Assembly: GCA_950022295.1 (NCBI GenBank)
Contig: OX465598.1
Span: forward strand, 68,122,001 to 68,186,000
Direction: 5' to 3'
DNA length: 64,000 nt
Source of the DNA: Bromus sterilis
Lineage: Eukaryota > Streptophyta > Magnoliopsida > Poales > Poaceae
The notes under the pieces are model-generated. The model did no database searches. It had not been told where the DNA came from and was given only the letters and a program-made list of their open reading frames with translations. Positions 1-11,500 of this stretch are shown here, piece after piece. Every line of letters starts with the position of its first letter. Position 1 is the first letter of the stretch. The position numbers and the translations under genes are program-made.

Positions 1-108
1 ATGGAGCAGAAGCAAAGTTTGATTAAGGTCAGGGAATAACAGGGATTAACAAACAGTGATAGTCAACAGTGATGATGATTACTGTTACAGGCATCTGAGG
101 GTGTTACA
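1..108 (-). repeat. Partial 3' LTR of element K
   Basis: The segment ends in GGGTGTTACA, matching the right end of the LTR at 2008-2017, and the flanking TGATTACTGT-like sequence is also shared. The two copies diverge noticeably within 60 bp of the end, so they are old or come from different subfamily members. Confidence 0.5.
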
Positions 109-536
109 CTTAAGTACAAAGGAATTATGACTTCCAGATCGGGAGGTGGATGCAACTATCCACACGGACTTATTGGTGGTAGGGGATTGCAAAGGCGATG
201 AACACGCAGGTTCTCGGGAATTGATCAGGGAGTAATCGTTGGGATCTTCAGGTGAATCAGGCGATCATCGGGAAGGCAGTGCTCTCCGGAAGGAAGGAGG
301 TATGAGAACCTAAAGTCAGCGATAATAAAACTTTACCAGCAAGGATAAGAGAGCAGAGTCCCAGAGCATAGGTACGGAGAAAAAGATCCTAATACCAAAG
401 ATATCACACGTAGTGACATCGATGTGGGCCCGTAAGCCAAACATTAAGTTAGCAAGTAGTTTTGCAAATACTAGACTCGACTTCGACCGAGGAGTGGTTA
501 GGGGCTTCCTACAGGCAGTCGGCTGTGATACCAACT
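109..536 (-). other. Residual interior of element K
   Basis: These 428 bp lie between the two LTR copies. A 72-codon minus-strand open frame at 316-534 has no recognisable motif and ends at the PBS, so I do not call it a gene. No polypurine run is evident next to the LTR at 109, which suggests that the deletion removed it. Confidence 0.4.
522..533 (-). other. Primer-binding site of element K (tRNA-iMet type, one mismatch)
   Basis: The minus strand reads TGGTATCACAGC three bases after the LTR end. The usual initiator-Met PBS is TGGTATCAGAGC, so there is a single G to C change. Confidence 0.6.
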
Positions 537-2017
537 TGTGACGCCCCCAAAATCAGACCGTGTACATTAATCATACACGCAAGGTACACGATCGAGATAA
601 GGGACTCACGGTGATATATCACAACACAACTCTACAAATAAAAATAATACAAGCTGTTTAATACAAGTCAGGGGCCACGAGGGCTCGAATACAACAGCTC
701 GAGAGCACAAAGTCAGCGGAAGCAATAGTATCTGAGTACAGACACAAGAATACAAGGTTGCCTTAAGAAGGCTAGCACAAAAACAACAACGATCGAAAAG
801 GCGAGGCCTCCTGCCTCGGGAAGCGGCGCGATTGGCGAGCTCGCGGTGGCTTCGGGCTTGGTTTCTTCTGCTGGGCGACGTGGAGGACCATGGCGGAGCG
901 GCCGGACACATTGGCTTGTCCGGGGATGGCCGGTGGCCGCGGTTAGTCACGGGAGGCGGCGACGAGGGCGGACATGGTGCAAGGAGGAAGGAGGGAGGGG
1001 GAGGTCTGTGGTGAGGGGGGAATGGCTAAGGGGGTGACAGAGAGGCCCCATCCCCATGGGGGAGTAGGTGGAGGAGGGCAGGTGAGGGGAGAGGGGGCAG
1101 GTGAGCTCGGCCATGGCCACTGTGGCCGCGGCCATGCCGCCGACGGGGTGGGGTGGTTGGGGGGAACAGGAAGGAGAGAGAGAGAGGGGGGCTGGGCCCA
1201 GGGTGGGCCTCGCCCCAGGCGGGTTTTAGTTCGTTTTTATTTTCTCTTTGTTTTATTTCTTTTAAATTTTCTTTTCTGTTTGTATTTAGTTTAGCTAGGT
1301 TTTGATTTTTGTAAAATGTTATAATTGCACCTATATTAGTGTTACACTTTAACATGATGCCACAAAAAGTTTGGTACAAAAATAAAATCCTTTAGACCTT
1401 TAAATTATTTAATATGAGGTAAAAGCTATTATTTTGCTACTGTTTTTATTTATCTACATTATTAAAACATTACAATAAAACCCTAATTCCCTTTTATTAT
1501 GGCCTACTAATTATTAGGCATTTTATAAAATTGTTTCACCAATTTTTAGTACATTTAAAATTTGCACTTGTTTATTTTATTCCATGGCAATTTAATAATT
1601 CCTAACTATTGCTTTTATTTTAAATATTATTCCTATACCATTTTAATAAAACCCTAAACACTTAAGGTGACCTACTGATTATTTGCAACTATTAAAAGAG
1701 GTTGCATTACTTAGGGTTTACTATAACTTTCATCTCCATTTTGAAATCAATAGAAATTTTGATAACCCAACATTGGTTCCATAATCATCATGGCCTTGGG
1801 ATCATTCAAATGACAAGGGGGATTTGGCTTAACCATGATCACGGTGATGGACATGCATCCACAAGTCTTGGAGAGAATTTATAATTTGAAAATTTTATCA
1901 GGGTGAGAATCTGACAGAGCCATGATCAAGGTGATCATGGCTTGATCATCAACAGTAATGAGCCTTAAACAGTGGAATCACTGGAGTGATTACTGTACTG
2001 GATCTGAGGGTGTTACA
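537..2017 (-). repeat. 5' LTR of element K (1,481 bp)
   Basis: On the plus strand it starts TGTGACGCCCCC and ends GGGTGTTACA, giving the TG...CA ends of an LTR. The PBS adjoins it at 522-533. It has a GC-rich block at 780-1220 and an AT-rich block at 1230-1760. Small ORFs inside it in several frames are ordinary LTR noise. Confidence 0.65.
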
Positions 2018-2456
2018 GGCCACACGGTCCTTGAAGACCGATGACGGGATTACGTCCCCGTCGGAACATTGTCGGTGAAGACGTGGCGACACGGCCTCAA
2101 CGATGAAGGAGCACCACAAGTGTAGCGCCTCGCGGGATTACACGCATACGGTGTACCCGACGTTCCCTCCGGGCTCCGAACCAGAAGAGCAGCGGAAAGA
2201 AGATGGATTCGGATCCCTATTCTAGCAGCACGACGGCGTGCGTATGGTTGAGAAACCCCAACCAAGTGTAGACTCCAAACAAGGGGAGTCCACTCGAGGA
2301 GGGAGAAAGAGAGAGAAGAGAGATCTGAGAAACTTGTCTCAAATCAAATTGTGTGAAGAAAAAAGGCACCCCCACCCCTCCTTATATTGGCCAAGGAGGA
2401 GTGCCACCCTCCCTCCCCTTCCCATGTGGAACTAAACCCTAGGGAGGGGGGGGGGT
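2018..2456 (-). repeat. Angela-1 3' LTR, distal segment (inferred)
   Basis: The sequence lies between element K and fragment J. Together with 7376-8509 it gives about 1.57 kb, close to the 1.7 kb I recall for Angela LTRs. It has the layout of that LTR's R-U5 part, with a reverse-strand TATA-like CCTTATATTGGCC. I assign it by length and order rather than by an aligned second copy, because the other LTR is deleted for this part. Confidence 0.5.
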
Positions 2457-3027
2457 TGATGCGGCTAGGGGAGGTGATAGAGGCGAAGGTGTCCCGATGT
2501 TTCGATGAGATGATGGAGATCGATTATGGTGGAGACGACTTTCACGACCCGACTACGAACGTGCGAAGACGTTGCGCCTTAGCGATCGCTAAACCAACTC
2601 CGAGAGGTTATTGATCCCGCGGATGCACGATCAACCTGAGCACGAAGGTCTAATTCCTGCAAGCAATCGAAAGAACAAGCAAGAACTCAGAAAAAGAAAT
2701 CGGGATATTGCTAATATAAGATGAATGATTAACAGAAGTTGGGGTTCCAATGCGGTCTTGGCCTGGTCGGATGACACAAACGAAGAGCTCGAAGTTGCGG
2801 CTATGGCTAACTTAAATCTAATTAAAACCCAAGTCTAAACGACACCCTAAGGGCTGTATATATGGGGGAACAGAGGGGAATTTCGTGGCCCCCTGGAGGA
2901 GGGGTCCGAAAACAACCCTAACTCGGTTTCCCCACACATATGGACTCTAAAAAATAGCCTATTAAGTGTATTTCGAAATTACATGGGTCTGGCCCAATAA
3001 TAAGGTGACGCAGCTCCTATAATAACG

Positions 3028-3072
3028 CTTGGACGAAAATATTAATGTGGCATCTTGTGTCTTTCGTCCAAG
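3028..3072. other. Inverted repeat repeated in each array unit
   Basis: CTTGGACGAAAA and its near-complement TTTCGTCCAAG flank about 22 bp, forming a stem of 11-12 bp. It lies a short way past the stop codon of the polyprotein tail on the minus strand. Equivalent copies occur near 3820-3862, 4608-4651 and 5393-5436. It could be an RNA hairpin in the 3' untranslated or LTR region. Confidence 0.6.
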
Positions 3073-3875
3073 TCTTCATGCACGCCTTATGGTGGCTTTA
3101 AAGTGCGAAAATCACCACTGGAAGCTCCATTGTCCTTTCCCGCGCGTGCACCTCCTTCTCCATGATTGATCCCGTTCCAATGACCATCCTTCTTATCCAT
3201 GCTAGGTCCTTCATTCATAAGACAAACAAAAGTGTCCAATTTAGGCAGCATCATATGTTCCTGAATATTAGAAGGATTCGCAAGAAACGAAAGTACCTGA
3301 TAATTTAGTTGACGTGTGCGTGCTCTAGTAACTGGTCCAGTCTACGAACGTGCGAAGACGTTGCGCCTTAGCAATCGCTAAACCAACTCCGAGAGGTTAT
3401 TGATCCCGCGGATGCACGATCAACCTGACCACGAAGGTCTAATTCCTGCAAGCAATCGAAAGAACAAGCAAGAACTCAGAAAAAGCAATCGGGATATTGC
3501 TAATATAAGATGAATGATTAACAGAAGTTGGGGTTCCAATGCGGTCTTGGCCTGGTCGGATGACACAAACGAAGAGCTCGAAGTTGCGGCTATGGCTAAC
3601 TTAAATCTAATTAAAACCCAAGTCTAAACGACGCCCTAAGGGCTGTATATATGGGGGAACAGAGGGGAATTTCGTGGCCCCCTGGAGGAGGGGTCCGAAA
3701 ACAACCCTAACTCGGTTTCCCCACACATACGGACTCTAAAAAATAGCCTATTAAGTGTATTTAGAGATTACATGGGTCTGGCCCAATAATAAGGTGACAC
3801 AGCACCTATAATAACCCTTGGACGAAAATATTAATGTGGCATCTTGTGTCTTTCGTCCAAGTCTTCATGCACGCC

Positions 3876-4130
3876 TTATGGTGGCTTTAAAGTGCGAAAA
3901 TCACCACTGGAAGCTCCATTGTCCTTTCCCGCGCGTGCACCTCCTTCTCCATGGTTGATCCCGTTCCAATGACCATCCTTCTTATCCATGCTAGGTCCTT
4001 TATTCATAAGACAAACAAAAGTATCCAATTTAGGCAGCATCATATGTCCCTGAATATTAGAAGGATTCACAAGAAACGAAAGTACCTGATAATTTAGTTG
4101 ACGTGCGCGTGCTCTGGTAACTGGTCCAGT
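3876..4130 (-). pseudogene. C-terminal tail of a gypsy polyprotein, one of four repeated copies
   Basis: The minus-strand frame reads TGPVTRARARQLNYQVLSFL, then a stretch with MMLPKLDTFVCLMN, and stops shortly after DFRTLKPP, about 84 codons in all. In plant Ty3/gypsy elements a TRARA-type tail of this kind follows the integrase at the end of pol, so this is only the last part of a gene whose catalytic domains are absent. Equivalent copies lie in the other three units. The fourth is frame-shifted by an indel near 5477 and split by solo LTR I. Upstream of each internal copy the frame is closed by a TAG at the unit joint, so the copies cannot be read through as one protein. Confidence 0.6.
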
Positions 4131-5682
4131 CTACGAACGTGCGAAGACGTTGCGCCTGAGCGATCGCTAAACCAACTCCGAGAGGTTATTGATCCCGCGG
4201 ATGCACGATCAACCTGACCACGAAGGTCTAATTCCTGCAAGCAATCGAAAGAACAAGCAAGAACTCAGAAAAAGCAATCGGGATATTGCTAATATAAGAT
4301 GAATGATTAACATAAGTTGGGGTTCAATGCGGTCTTGGCCTGGTCGGATGACACAAACGAAGAGCTCGAAGTTGCGGCTATGGCTAACTTAAATCTAATT
4401 AAAACCCAAGTTTAAACGACGCCCTAATGGCTGTATATATGGGGGAATAGAGGGGAATTTCGTGGCCCCCCGGAGGAGGGGTCCGAAAACAACCCTAACT
4501 CGGTTTCCCCACACATACGGACTCTAAAAAATAGCCTATTAAGTGTATTTAGAAATTACATGGGTCTGGCCCAATAATAAGGTGACGCAGCACCTATAAT
4601 AACCCTTGGACGAAAATATTAATGTGGCATCTTGTGTCTTTCGTCCAAGTCTTCATGCACGCCTTATGGGGGCTTTAAAGTGCGAAAATCACCACTGGAA
4701 GCTCCATTGTCCTTTCCCGCGCGTGCACCTCCTTCTCCATGATTGATCCCGTTCCAATGACCATCCTTCTTATCCATGCTAGGTCCTTCATTCATAAGAC
4801 AAACAAAAGTATCCAATTTAGGCAGCATCATATGTCCCTGAATATTAGAAGGATTCGCAAGAATTGAAAGTACCTGATAATTTAGTTGACGTGCGCGTGC
4901 TCTAGTAACTGGTCCAGTCTACGAACGTGCGAAGACGTTGCGCCTTAGCGATCGCTAAACCAACTCCGAGAGGTTATTGATCCCGCGGATGCACGATCAA
5001 CCTGACCACGAAGGTCTAATTCCTGCAAGCAATCGAAAGAACAAGCAAGAACTCAGAAAAAGCAATCGGGATATTGCTAATATAAGATGAATGATTAACA
5101 GAAGTTGGGGTTCAATGCGGTCTTGGCCTGGTCGGATGACACAAACGAAGAGCTCGAAGTTGCGGCTATGGCTAACTTAAATCTAATTAAAACCCAAGTC
5201 TAAACGACGCCCTAAGGGCTGTATATATGGGGGAACAGAGGGGAATTTCGTGGCCCCCTGGAGGAGGGGTCCGAAAACAACCCTAACTCGGTTTCCCCAC
5301 ACATACGGACTCTAAAAAATAGCCTATTAAGTGTATTTCGAAATTACATGGGTCTGGCCCAATAATAAGGTGACACAGCACCTATAATAACCCTTGGACG
5401 AAAATATTAATGTGGCATCTTGTGTCTTTCGTCCAAGTCTTCATGCACGCCTTATGGTGGCTTTAAAGTGCGAAAATATCAACTGGAAGCTCCATTGTCC
5501 TTTCCCGCGCGTGCACCTCCTTCTCTATGCTTGATCCCATTCCAATGACCATCCTTCTTATCCATGCTAGGTCCTTCATTCATAAGACAAACAAAAGTAT
5601 CCAATTTAGGCAGCATCATATGTTCCTGAATATTAGAAGGATTCGCAAGAAACGAAAGTACCTGATAATTTAGTTGACGTGC

Positions 5683-7302
5683 TGATACGTCCCAAACGTA
5701 TCTATAATTTCTGCTTGCTCCATGCATGTTTTGTGTGACTTTGCCATGTTTTGGTTGACCTTTATTACACTTTTAAACCAATTTGGACTAACCTACTAAC
5801 TCAGTGCACCCAGTTACCAGCTTCTGGTTTTCTGTTGTTTTTGTTTTTCAGGTTTTCCGGCTGATTAAAGTGCCCAAAAAATTCCGCAAAAATTATATTA
5901 AAAATCAGCGGGCAGGAAGCTTCCGGAATAACCAAGGGAGAGAGCCGGGACCACCACGAGGGAGCCAGAAGGGTCCCTGGCGCGGCCCCAACCCTAGGGC
6001 GCGCCAGGCACCCTCCTGGCTGCCTTGGGTGGCCCCTCGACGCCCCCCCTTCGCCTATATAACCCCCTCGGGGTAGAAACCCCTAAACAAGAACTCTTTT
6101 TTGCGGAAACCTCTCTGTTCCGCCGCCGCCGCCGTTTTCAGATCGGGGCTGCCTGGAGAAGCTGTCCCGGCACCCTACCAGAAGGAGATCACCCCTCCGG
6201 GAGACCATCCATAGCCATGGACGCCTCCCGTATGTACCGTGAGTAGTCCCCCTTGGACCATGGGTCCGTGATCAGTAGCTATGTGATGTCCTCTCCCTCT
6301 TTTGTGCTTCCACTTTCGAGACCTCGTGAGCTGCCTCACATGATCGAGGCACCTATGTAATTTTCTGCTGTTGCTATGCTGAGTTTGTTGGGATCTGATG
6401 GATTATGAGACTATGTTCAGATTGTGATGAGTAATATATTTGGTTTGCCCTTTTATATTTTGTTCTTGAGTAAATTCTTGCATGTTCTCCGTTGCAGTAT
6501 TTGCTTTGGCCAAGTTATTTGCTTGCAACTCCAAGAGAGAGCGTTATGCTCAATTGTGGGTTCAGCCCCCTGATGTCTAGCTTGAGTGACAGAAACATGA
6601 GACTAGGGGATGTGCTGTTGCCACCAGGGATAAAACGACGGTGATTGTGCCTATTGGTGCAAGAATTGTTTACTTTACGCAAAGTTCTTTTAATGCAGTT
6701 GTCTGTTGCTTTGAGTTTACACTTTGGGTGGGATTCACAAATTAATACCAGCGAGATGTTCTGGATAGATATCTCAAGGTGGATGATTTCGGTCTACTTA
6801 CCTTGGCGTACTTCCCATTGCTTTTGAGCCCTTCCTTTCTTTGCAGCATAGTTAGCATTGCGGTGCCTTCATAATCCTGTCAATTGCCCAACTGTGATTT
6901 GTTTACCTCGCTAGCATTTTTATCGTCTTTTGGGAGAGAGACATCACTAGTGAAAATCACGGGACTCCGGTCCATCTTCATACCATTGTTCACACCCACT
7001 ATTTACCTTTCTTTTTTTACTTTTACTAGTACCTTTTTATCTCTTGCGTTTGATCCTTTGTAAACGACAAGGCCGGAGGAATTGACAACTCCTCTGAACT
7101 CATTGGGAGCAAAGTTATTTGTTTTGTGCAAGTCGACGACAACTCCACGCATCAGAATAATTTCTGGCGCCGTTGCCACCTATCGTACTTATCGTTGAGT
7201 CCTACTGGAGACAAACCTTGGTATCTTTACTGAGGGAAATTACCGCTACGCTGCATCTCAACCTTTCACTTGGGGTAACCAACGAGGGGCGAGAAGCCAT
7301 CA
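5683..7302 (+). repeat. Solo LTR I (1,620 bp), gypsy
   Basis: It begins TGATACGTCCCAAACG and ends GAGAAGCCATCA. The flanks are CGTGC (5678-5682) and AGTGC (7303-7307), a 5-bp TSD with one mismatch, and removing the LTR restores the repeat unit seen in the other three array copies. No internal domain is present, so it is a solo LTR left by recombination. It carries an older LTR end plus PBS-like sequence near 7150-7177. Confidence 0.9.
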
Positions 7303-7375
7303 AGTGCGCGTGCTCTAGTAACTGGTCCAGTATGTGTTGTTGGTGAAGATGTGGGTGTAACATTAGTAGAGATGT

Positions 7376-8509
7376 CCTCATCAGGAGGTGGGCTCCCTCC
7401 CTTGGCGCCTTGGCCCAAGGGGGAGCTCCCTCCTTCCCCTAATGGGCCTCTTTAGGCCCATATGCCTTTTAATTCATTTTAATTATATTTAATCATATTT
7501 TAATATTTAATTCTGTTAATTAAATAATAAAACATATTTAAACATTATTAAACATTATTTTGAACCTTTCAAAATATCCAAAACAACTTCCGACACCTCC
7601 CGGAACAATTCCGGTGTTCTCTCTTATTTCACCGATGATCCCGAATCAATCTTTATTGCGTCGAATACCCTTAAGCGTGACACCCTACGTTTCGGGAAAT
7701 AGCAGACATGATCAGACACTCTCTGACCAATGGCCATCATGTGGGATCTGGTTACAATCCTTGATGAGCCCCTGCGCTTCCATCGAATTAACTTCATCGT
7801 TTGAACTGTTAACGTTGAGTCCTGATCCCTTTGTCATACGGTACTTTATTTGTCCGAGGTTTGATCGTCGGTATCCAATATACCTAGTTCATTCTCGTTA
7901 CCGACAAACATGTTTACTCGTTCCCGTGATATTACAACCCCGTGACCTAGTCACATGATTGCGCAATCTTTATGATGTAATATCACCGAGTGGGCCCAGA
8001 GTACCTATCCGTCACTCGGATGGACAAATCCCGTTTTGATCTATTTGCATACTCATCAACATATCTACTTCGGAATACCCAAGATACACCTTTATGGTTA
8101 CCATGTTTCAGTGTAACGGTTAATGCACTCAAAGCATCCTGGTAGATAGCAATTATGTATGATCATCACGGTCTTAAGGATCGGGTCACTACGTTTATAG
8201 TTATCGCAATGTTGAACTATGTGACTGGATCACATTGCAACACTTCTGGTGGGTGTGTGTCCATCATGTCATTCTCCCAATGACATGACTCCATTGTCAA
8301 TAGACTGTTCACATCTAATGATCAGGAAACCTTGATCATCAATTGCCCCATGGACTAGTTTACTAGAGTTAACTAGGGACCTGGTTGTATACCACACGTG
8401 TATTAATGTTTCCGCTTAATACAGTTATAGAACATTATAAAACTTATTATGAACTAATGGAATACACCAATAAACATATTTTATTTTCCTCTAGGGCACA
8501 TTCCCAACA
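7376..8509 (-). repeat. Angela-1 3' LTR, proximal segment
   Basis: On the minus strand it starts TGTTGGGAATGTGCCC at 8509. From about 7708 rightward it is nearly identical to the other LTR copy at 13170-13976. Further left (to about 7376) it has the AT-rich and GGGCTCCCTCC-type sequence expected in this LTR, which is missing from the other copy. A 132-codon plus-strand frame at 7560-7958 is chance coding in the LTR and recurs in the second LTR. Confidence 0.8.
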
Positions 8510-8522
8510 GTCTCCCACTTGC
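8510..8522 (-). other. Polypurine tract of Angela-1
   Basis: The minus strand reads GCAAGTGGGAGAC immediately before the LTR start TGTTGGG. Position and purine content are those of the plus-strand primer site of Copia elements. Confidence 0.75.
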
Positions 8523-11500
8523 ACTAGAGTACAAATAATCTAGTTGCATTTTTCTGTGGATCATAAATCCATATCATGTATATGGTTATAGATCATGCTT
8601 TCTTGTGGAAAAGGTTGTATCAACGGTCTGGGTGCCATTCAGATCCATATGTCTTTTGGAAATCATTAATGTCACCTAGTATGACATTACTTCATTATCC
8701 ATTATAATGATGAGGTATATATATATATATATATTCGGCGGTAGAGTGAGACTTCGTTTGTTTGTGTTTCAGCAATGACATCCGGTGGGTCACGCGGACT
8801 TTCCCATAGTCATGCACACTGAAACTCACTCACTTAGAAGTCGAACTTCTTAAGCCAGAATATAACTCTTGCCACTTCTAAAGTAGCCATATCATTGTAG
8901 ATTTAATCCTTAGTGCATTGTATGCAACTTTGATGTCTAACCATGTTTCTTTCAACTTAGGCATTTATTAGTATGATATCTCAATTTTCCAGGTTAGTGT
9001 CAGAACTTGAAGCAGCATAACATTTATGGTCAAGTCCACTATCCTTTACAAATTAGAGATGTATCCTCAGTTCTCCCTAGATACTGAAGGATAAACTTAA
9101 CTCTTTGTTCAATGATTTACTCATAAATCATATCACAACATGTTCTTCTTACTAAGAACTTGGGTCACATTACGTCGAGTACAAAACTTTGGTTTTTATA
9201 TGAAAGAACCTATGACAAAGGCATAGAGGATGTAGCACATCCATTTATTTCATTTAACCATCATTTAACCATTGTTCTTGTACTGAGATTAACTCGATAC
9301 TTCTCTTGGATATACAAGTAAGAACTACCTTCTTGACTTGTCCCATTCTGAACTTCTTCAGAATCTTATCCAGGAAAGTATTCCGACTCGATGATATTAA
9401 ACGCGTTAATCTATCTTAATAGATTTTCAATACTTAACTTCATTCATGAAAGATTTTCAATAATCATTAATACCAACTACATCATTCACCATATGTTATA
9501 TATGAGAATGTTGTCACGCTCCCACTCAAATATGTCAGCCACATATAAGACTAGGATAACATCCACATAGCTCCCACTCAAATATGTCACCCACATATTA
9601 AGTTCAGGATAATACTCCCATAGCTCCCACTCAAAATATGTCGTCCACATATTAGGTTTAGGATACTATTCAGCTCCCAGTCAGTTTCATGCAAATGCAT
9701 GTTTCCTCGATATTTTGTCTAAGTCCAAAATCCTTTGATCATCCATCAAATCGAGAATTCCGGTTACGAGACACTAGCATCCATATGTTTTCCAAAACCT
9801 TCTCGTTTTACCAATTACAACCCTTCTTCAAATGCAGGATTTGAGGAAATCACGGTATTGATAACAATTTGGATCAATCGTAGTGATAATCGTATTGACT
9901 CAAGCATCGCTACTATTGTAGTCAACCTTTTGAATTTGTCAGAAACATCCTTCATGACAAATCGATCTTGATGTCTTCCATTGATGTTCACATTTATTCC
10001 TTATAACCTTGAAGTTATTGAGAATATCAAGTAACCTCTTTACTCGATAAGATTCATGTAATCTTAAATGTAACTCAATATAGGATTCCATGGCTCATGG
10101 TCATTTCTTGTACTTAGGTCCACCATCGCTTCTTCGTAGTTCGTAGGTATGTCTTGTTCCATTAACTTGACAAGTGAATCATGAATATTACTTTTCATAA
10201 GGGCAAATATGTATTCTTGAATCCAACTTTGTTCAGTAAAAGTTTCAACCAAAACACCATGATCATTATCATCATTTTCTCCTCTAATTGTAGAGCTTTG
10301 GTTTCGGAACACATTCCATTGTGCTACTCTGACATCTGGAGGCAAGGTCAATTAACTTGTTTGAACTTTCACTTTTCTTCCATTAACACATTCATCAAGA
10401 ACACTTCTTGACAAACATCAAACTTAGCAACACAAGTTTTGCTCTTTGGTCCTAGTTGCGGAAGATGCATCCATAGTTGACTAAGGATACACTACAAAGA
10501 TAATTTACCACATAAATTATTTTCCTAGAAACCATGACACACCATAACTTATATAGTGTTGGTTTCCACGAACTCAGATGGTTCCCTATACTAAAGTGAG
10601 TGTTTGCTTATTAAATTAATAACTCTAAAAATAATAACGTAACTCGGTAAGAGATAACTTATACCATACACTATCCAATAGAGTATGATTATAATGTTCA
10701 TGCACATCAACAATATTGAAGTGTTCCAAGCATTGTAATTTGTGGAACAACTTTCACACAAGTCCGTATGCCGAAGGCTAACTCAAAACATTTGTCTCTT
10801 TGATCAAATAGTAGAGACTTGTTTTTCTCGTTAATTTAGTACCCGTCTTCATTCTGAAACCCCTTTGATCACATCAAACTATCCCAGACTCATGTTTCAT
10901 TAGTGAATACACATATTCATCTAAGTCCACATCTGAAGTTTACAAAATAATGAAATTCACTACATGCTGAAATATGATACATCACTATGTATGATATGCA
11001 ACAGTCATCGCAAACTCTGTTTTACCAGAATGCGAGGTTTCAATCATCTCACCTAAAGAGGCATGGTTTGCATGTGTCAAGAGATCAAGTATCTCAAGAC
11101 TTCATCAAACCAATCATGACTTAAACGGTAGTGTCATTACTAAGTTTGGATAATTCTTGGCATTACAATATTTCTTATAAATGATCAAACTACTACCATC
11201 AATATAAGAATAACTCATTCATAGCCATAATGTGACCATAAAAGATATCATTCATAAAAGGAGAACAACTGACTTGTTTCTCACTAATATGAATAATTGT
11301 CTTCGCGAGATGCAAGACACACTAATAAGGTTCACACTCAAACGATCATAAATTTATTCATATACTAATCAAATGATAGATGTAGAGGGAGAGTGTTGTC
11401 GACCATCAACTATCTTGATTACCGTCAGCACACATTGTCACCTCATCCCTTCCAAGCCACTCTTTAAGCAGTGAGTTCAAGCATCGAATACTTAATCAAC

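Larger units (their letters stand above)
1..2017 (-). mobile_element. Element K: LTR retrotransposon with very short interior, cut by the window edge
   Basis: Read on the minus strand the element has a 5' LTR (2017 to 537), a PBS, only 428 bp of interior, and the start of a second LTR at 108 running off the window. Both LTR copies share the terminal TGTAACACCCTCAGAT. The interior has no recognisable gag or pol, so this is an internally deleted or non-autonomous element. It abuts Angela-1 LTR sequence at 2018, and the adjacent GGCCA would be its TSD. The partner copy lies outside the window. Confidence 0.6.
2553..7330 (-). repeat. Tandem array of four ~789-bp units inside J
   Basis: Unit starts (CTACGAACGTGCGAAGACG) are at 2553, 3342, 4131 and 4919, giving periods of 789, 789 and 788. 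The fourth unit is 787 bp once solo LTR I is removed. Each minus-strand unit holds the polyprotein tail, a stop, a hairpin, a TATA-like CCCATATATACAG, and a leader that ends AACGTTCGTAG just before the next TGGACCAG coding segment. The units differ by scattered substitutions and small indels only. Confidence 0.9.
2457..7375 (-). mobile_element. Fragment J: 3' end of a Ty3/gypsy element, tandemly amplified
   Basis: On the minus strand the fragment starts in coding sequence (frame reads PPPDEDIST ... TGPVTRARARQLN), passes through four head-to-tail copies of a 789-bp unit, and ends with an LTR 3' terminus GCCGCATCA at 2457. The tail motif GPVTRARARQLNYQVL is typical of the extreme C-terminus of plant gypsy polyproteins. 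The body of gag-pol is missing, so the piece is 5'-truncated. It lies inside the Angela-1 LTR, with the right junction at about 7371-7378 in a GGAGGTGG stretch. Solo LTR I (5683-7302) is inserted in its fourth unit. Confidence 0.6.

Noticed and set aside
606..1379. Overlapping ORFs of 60-117 codons on both strands
   Set aside because: They fall in the GC-rich part of the K LTR, have proline/arginine/glycine-rich low-complexity products, and no motif.
2553..7330. Satellite DNA or a CRISPR-like array
   Set aside because: Units are 789 bp and carry gypsy polyprotein tail and LTR signals. There are no short regularly spaced repeats with unique spacers.
7560..7958. 132-codon plus-strand ORF
   Set aside because: Its second half is repeated at 13226-13423 because both lie in the two LTRs of Angela-1. 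It is LTR sequence.
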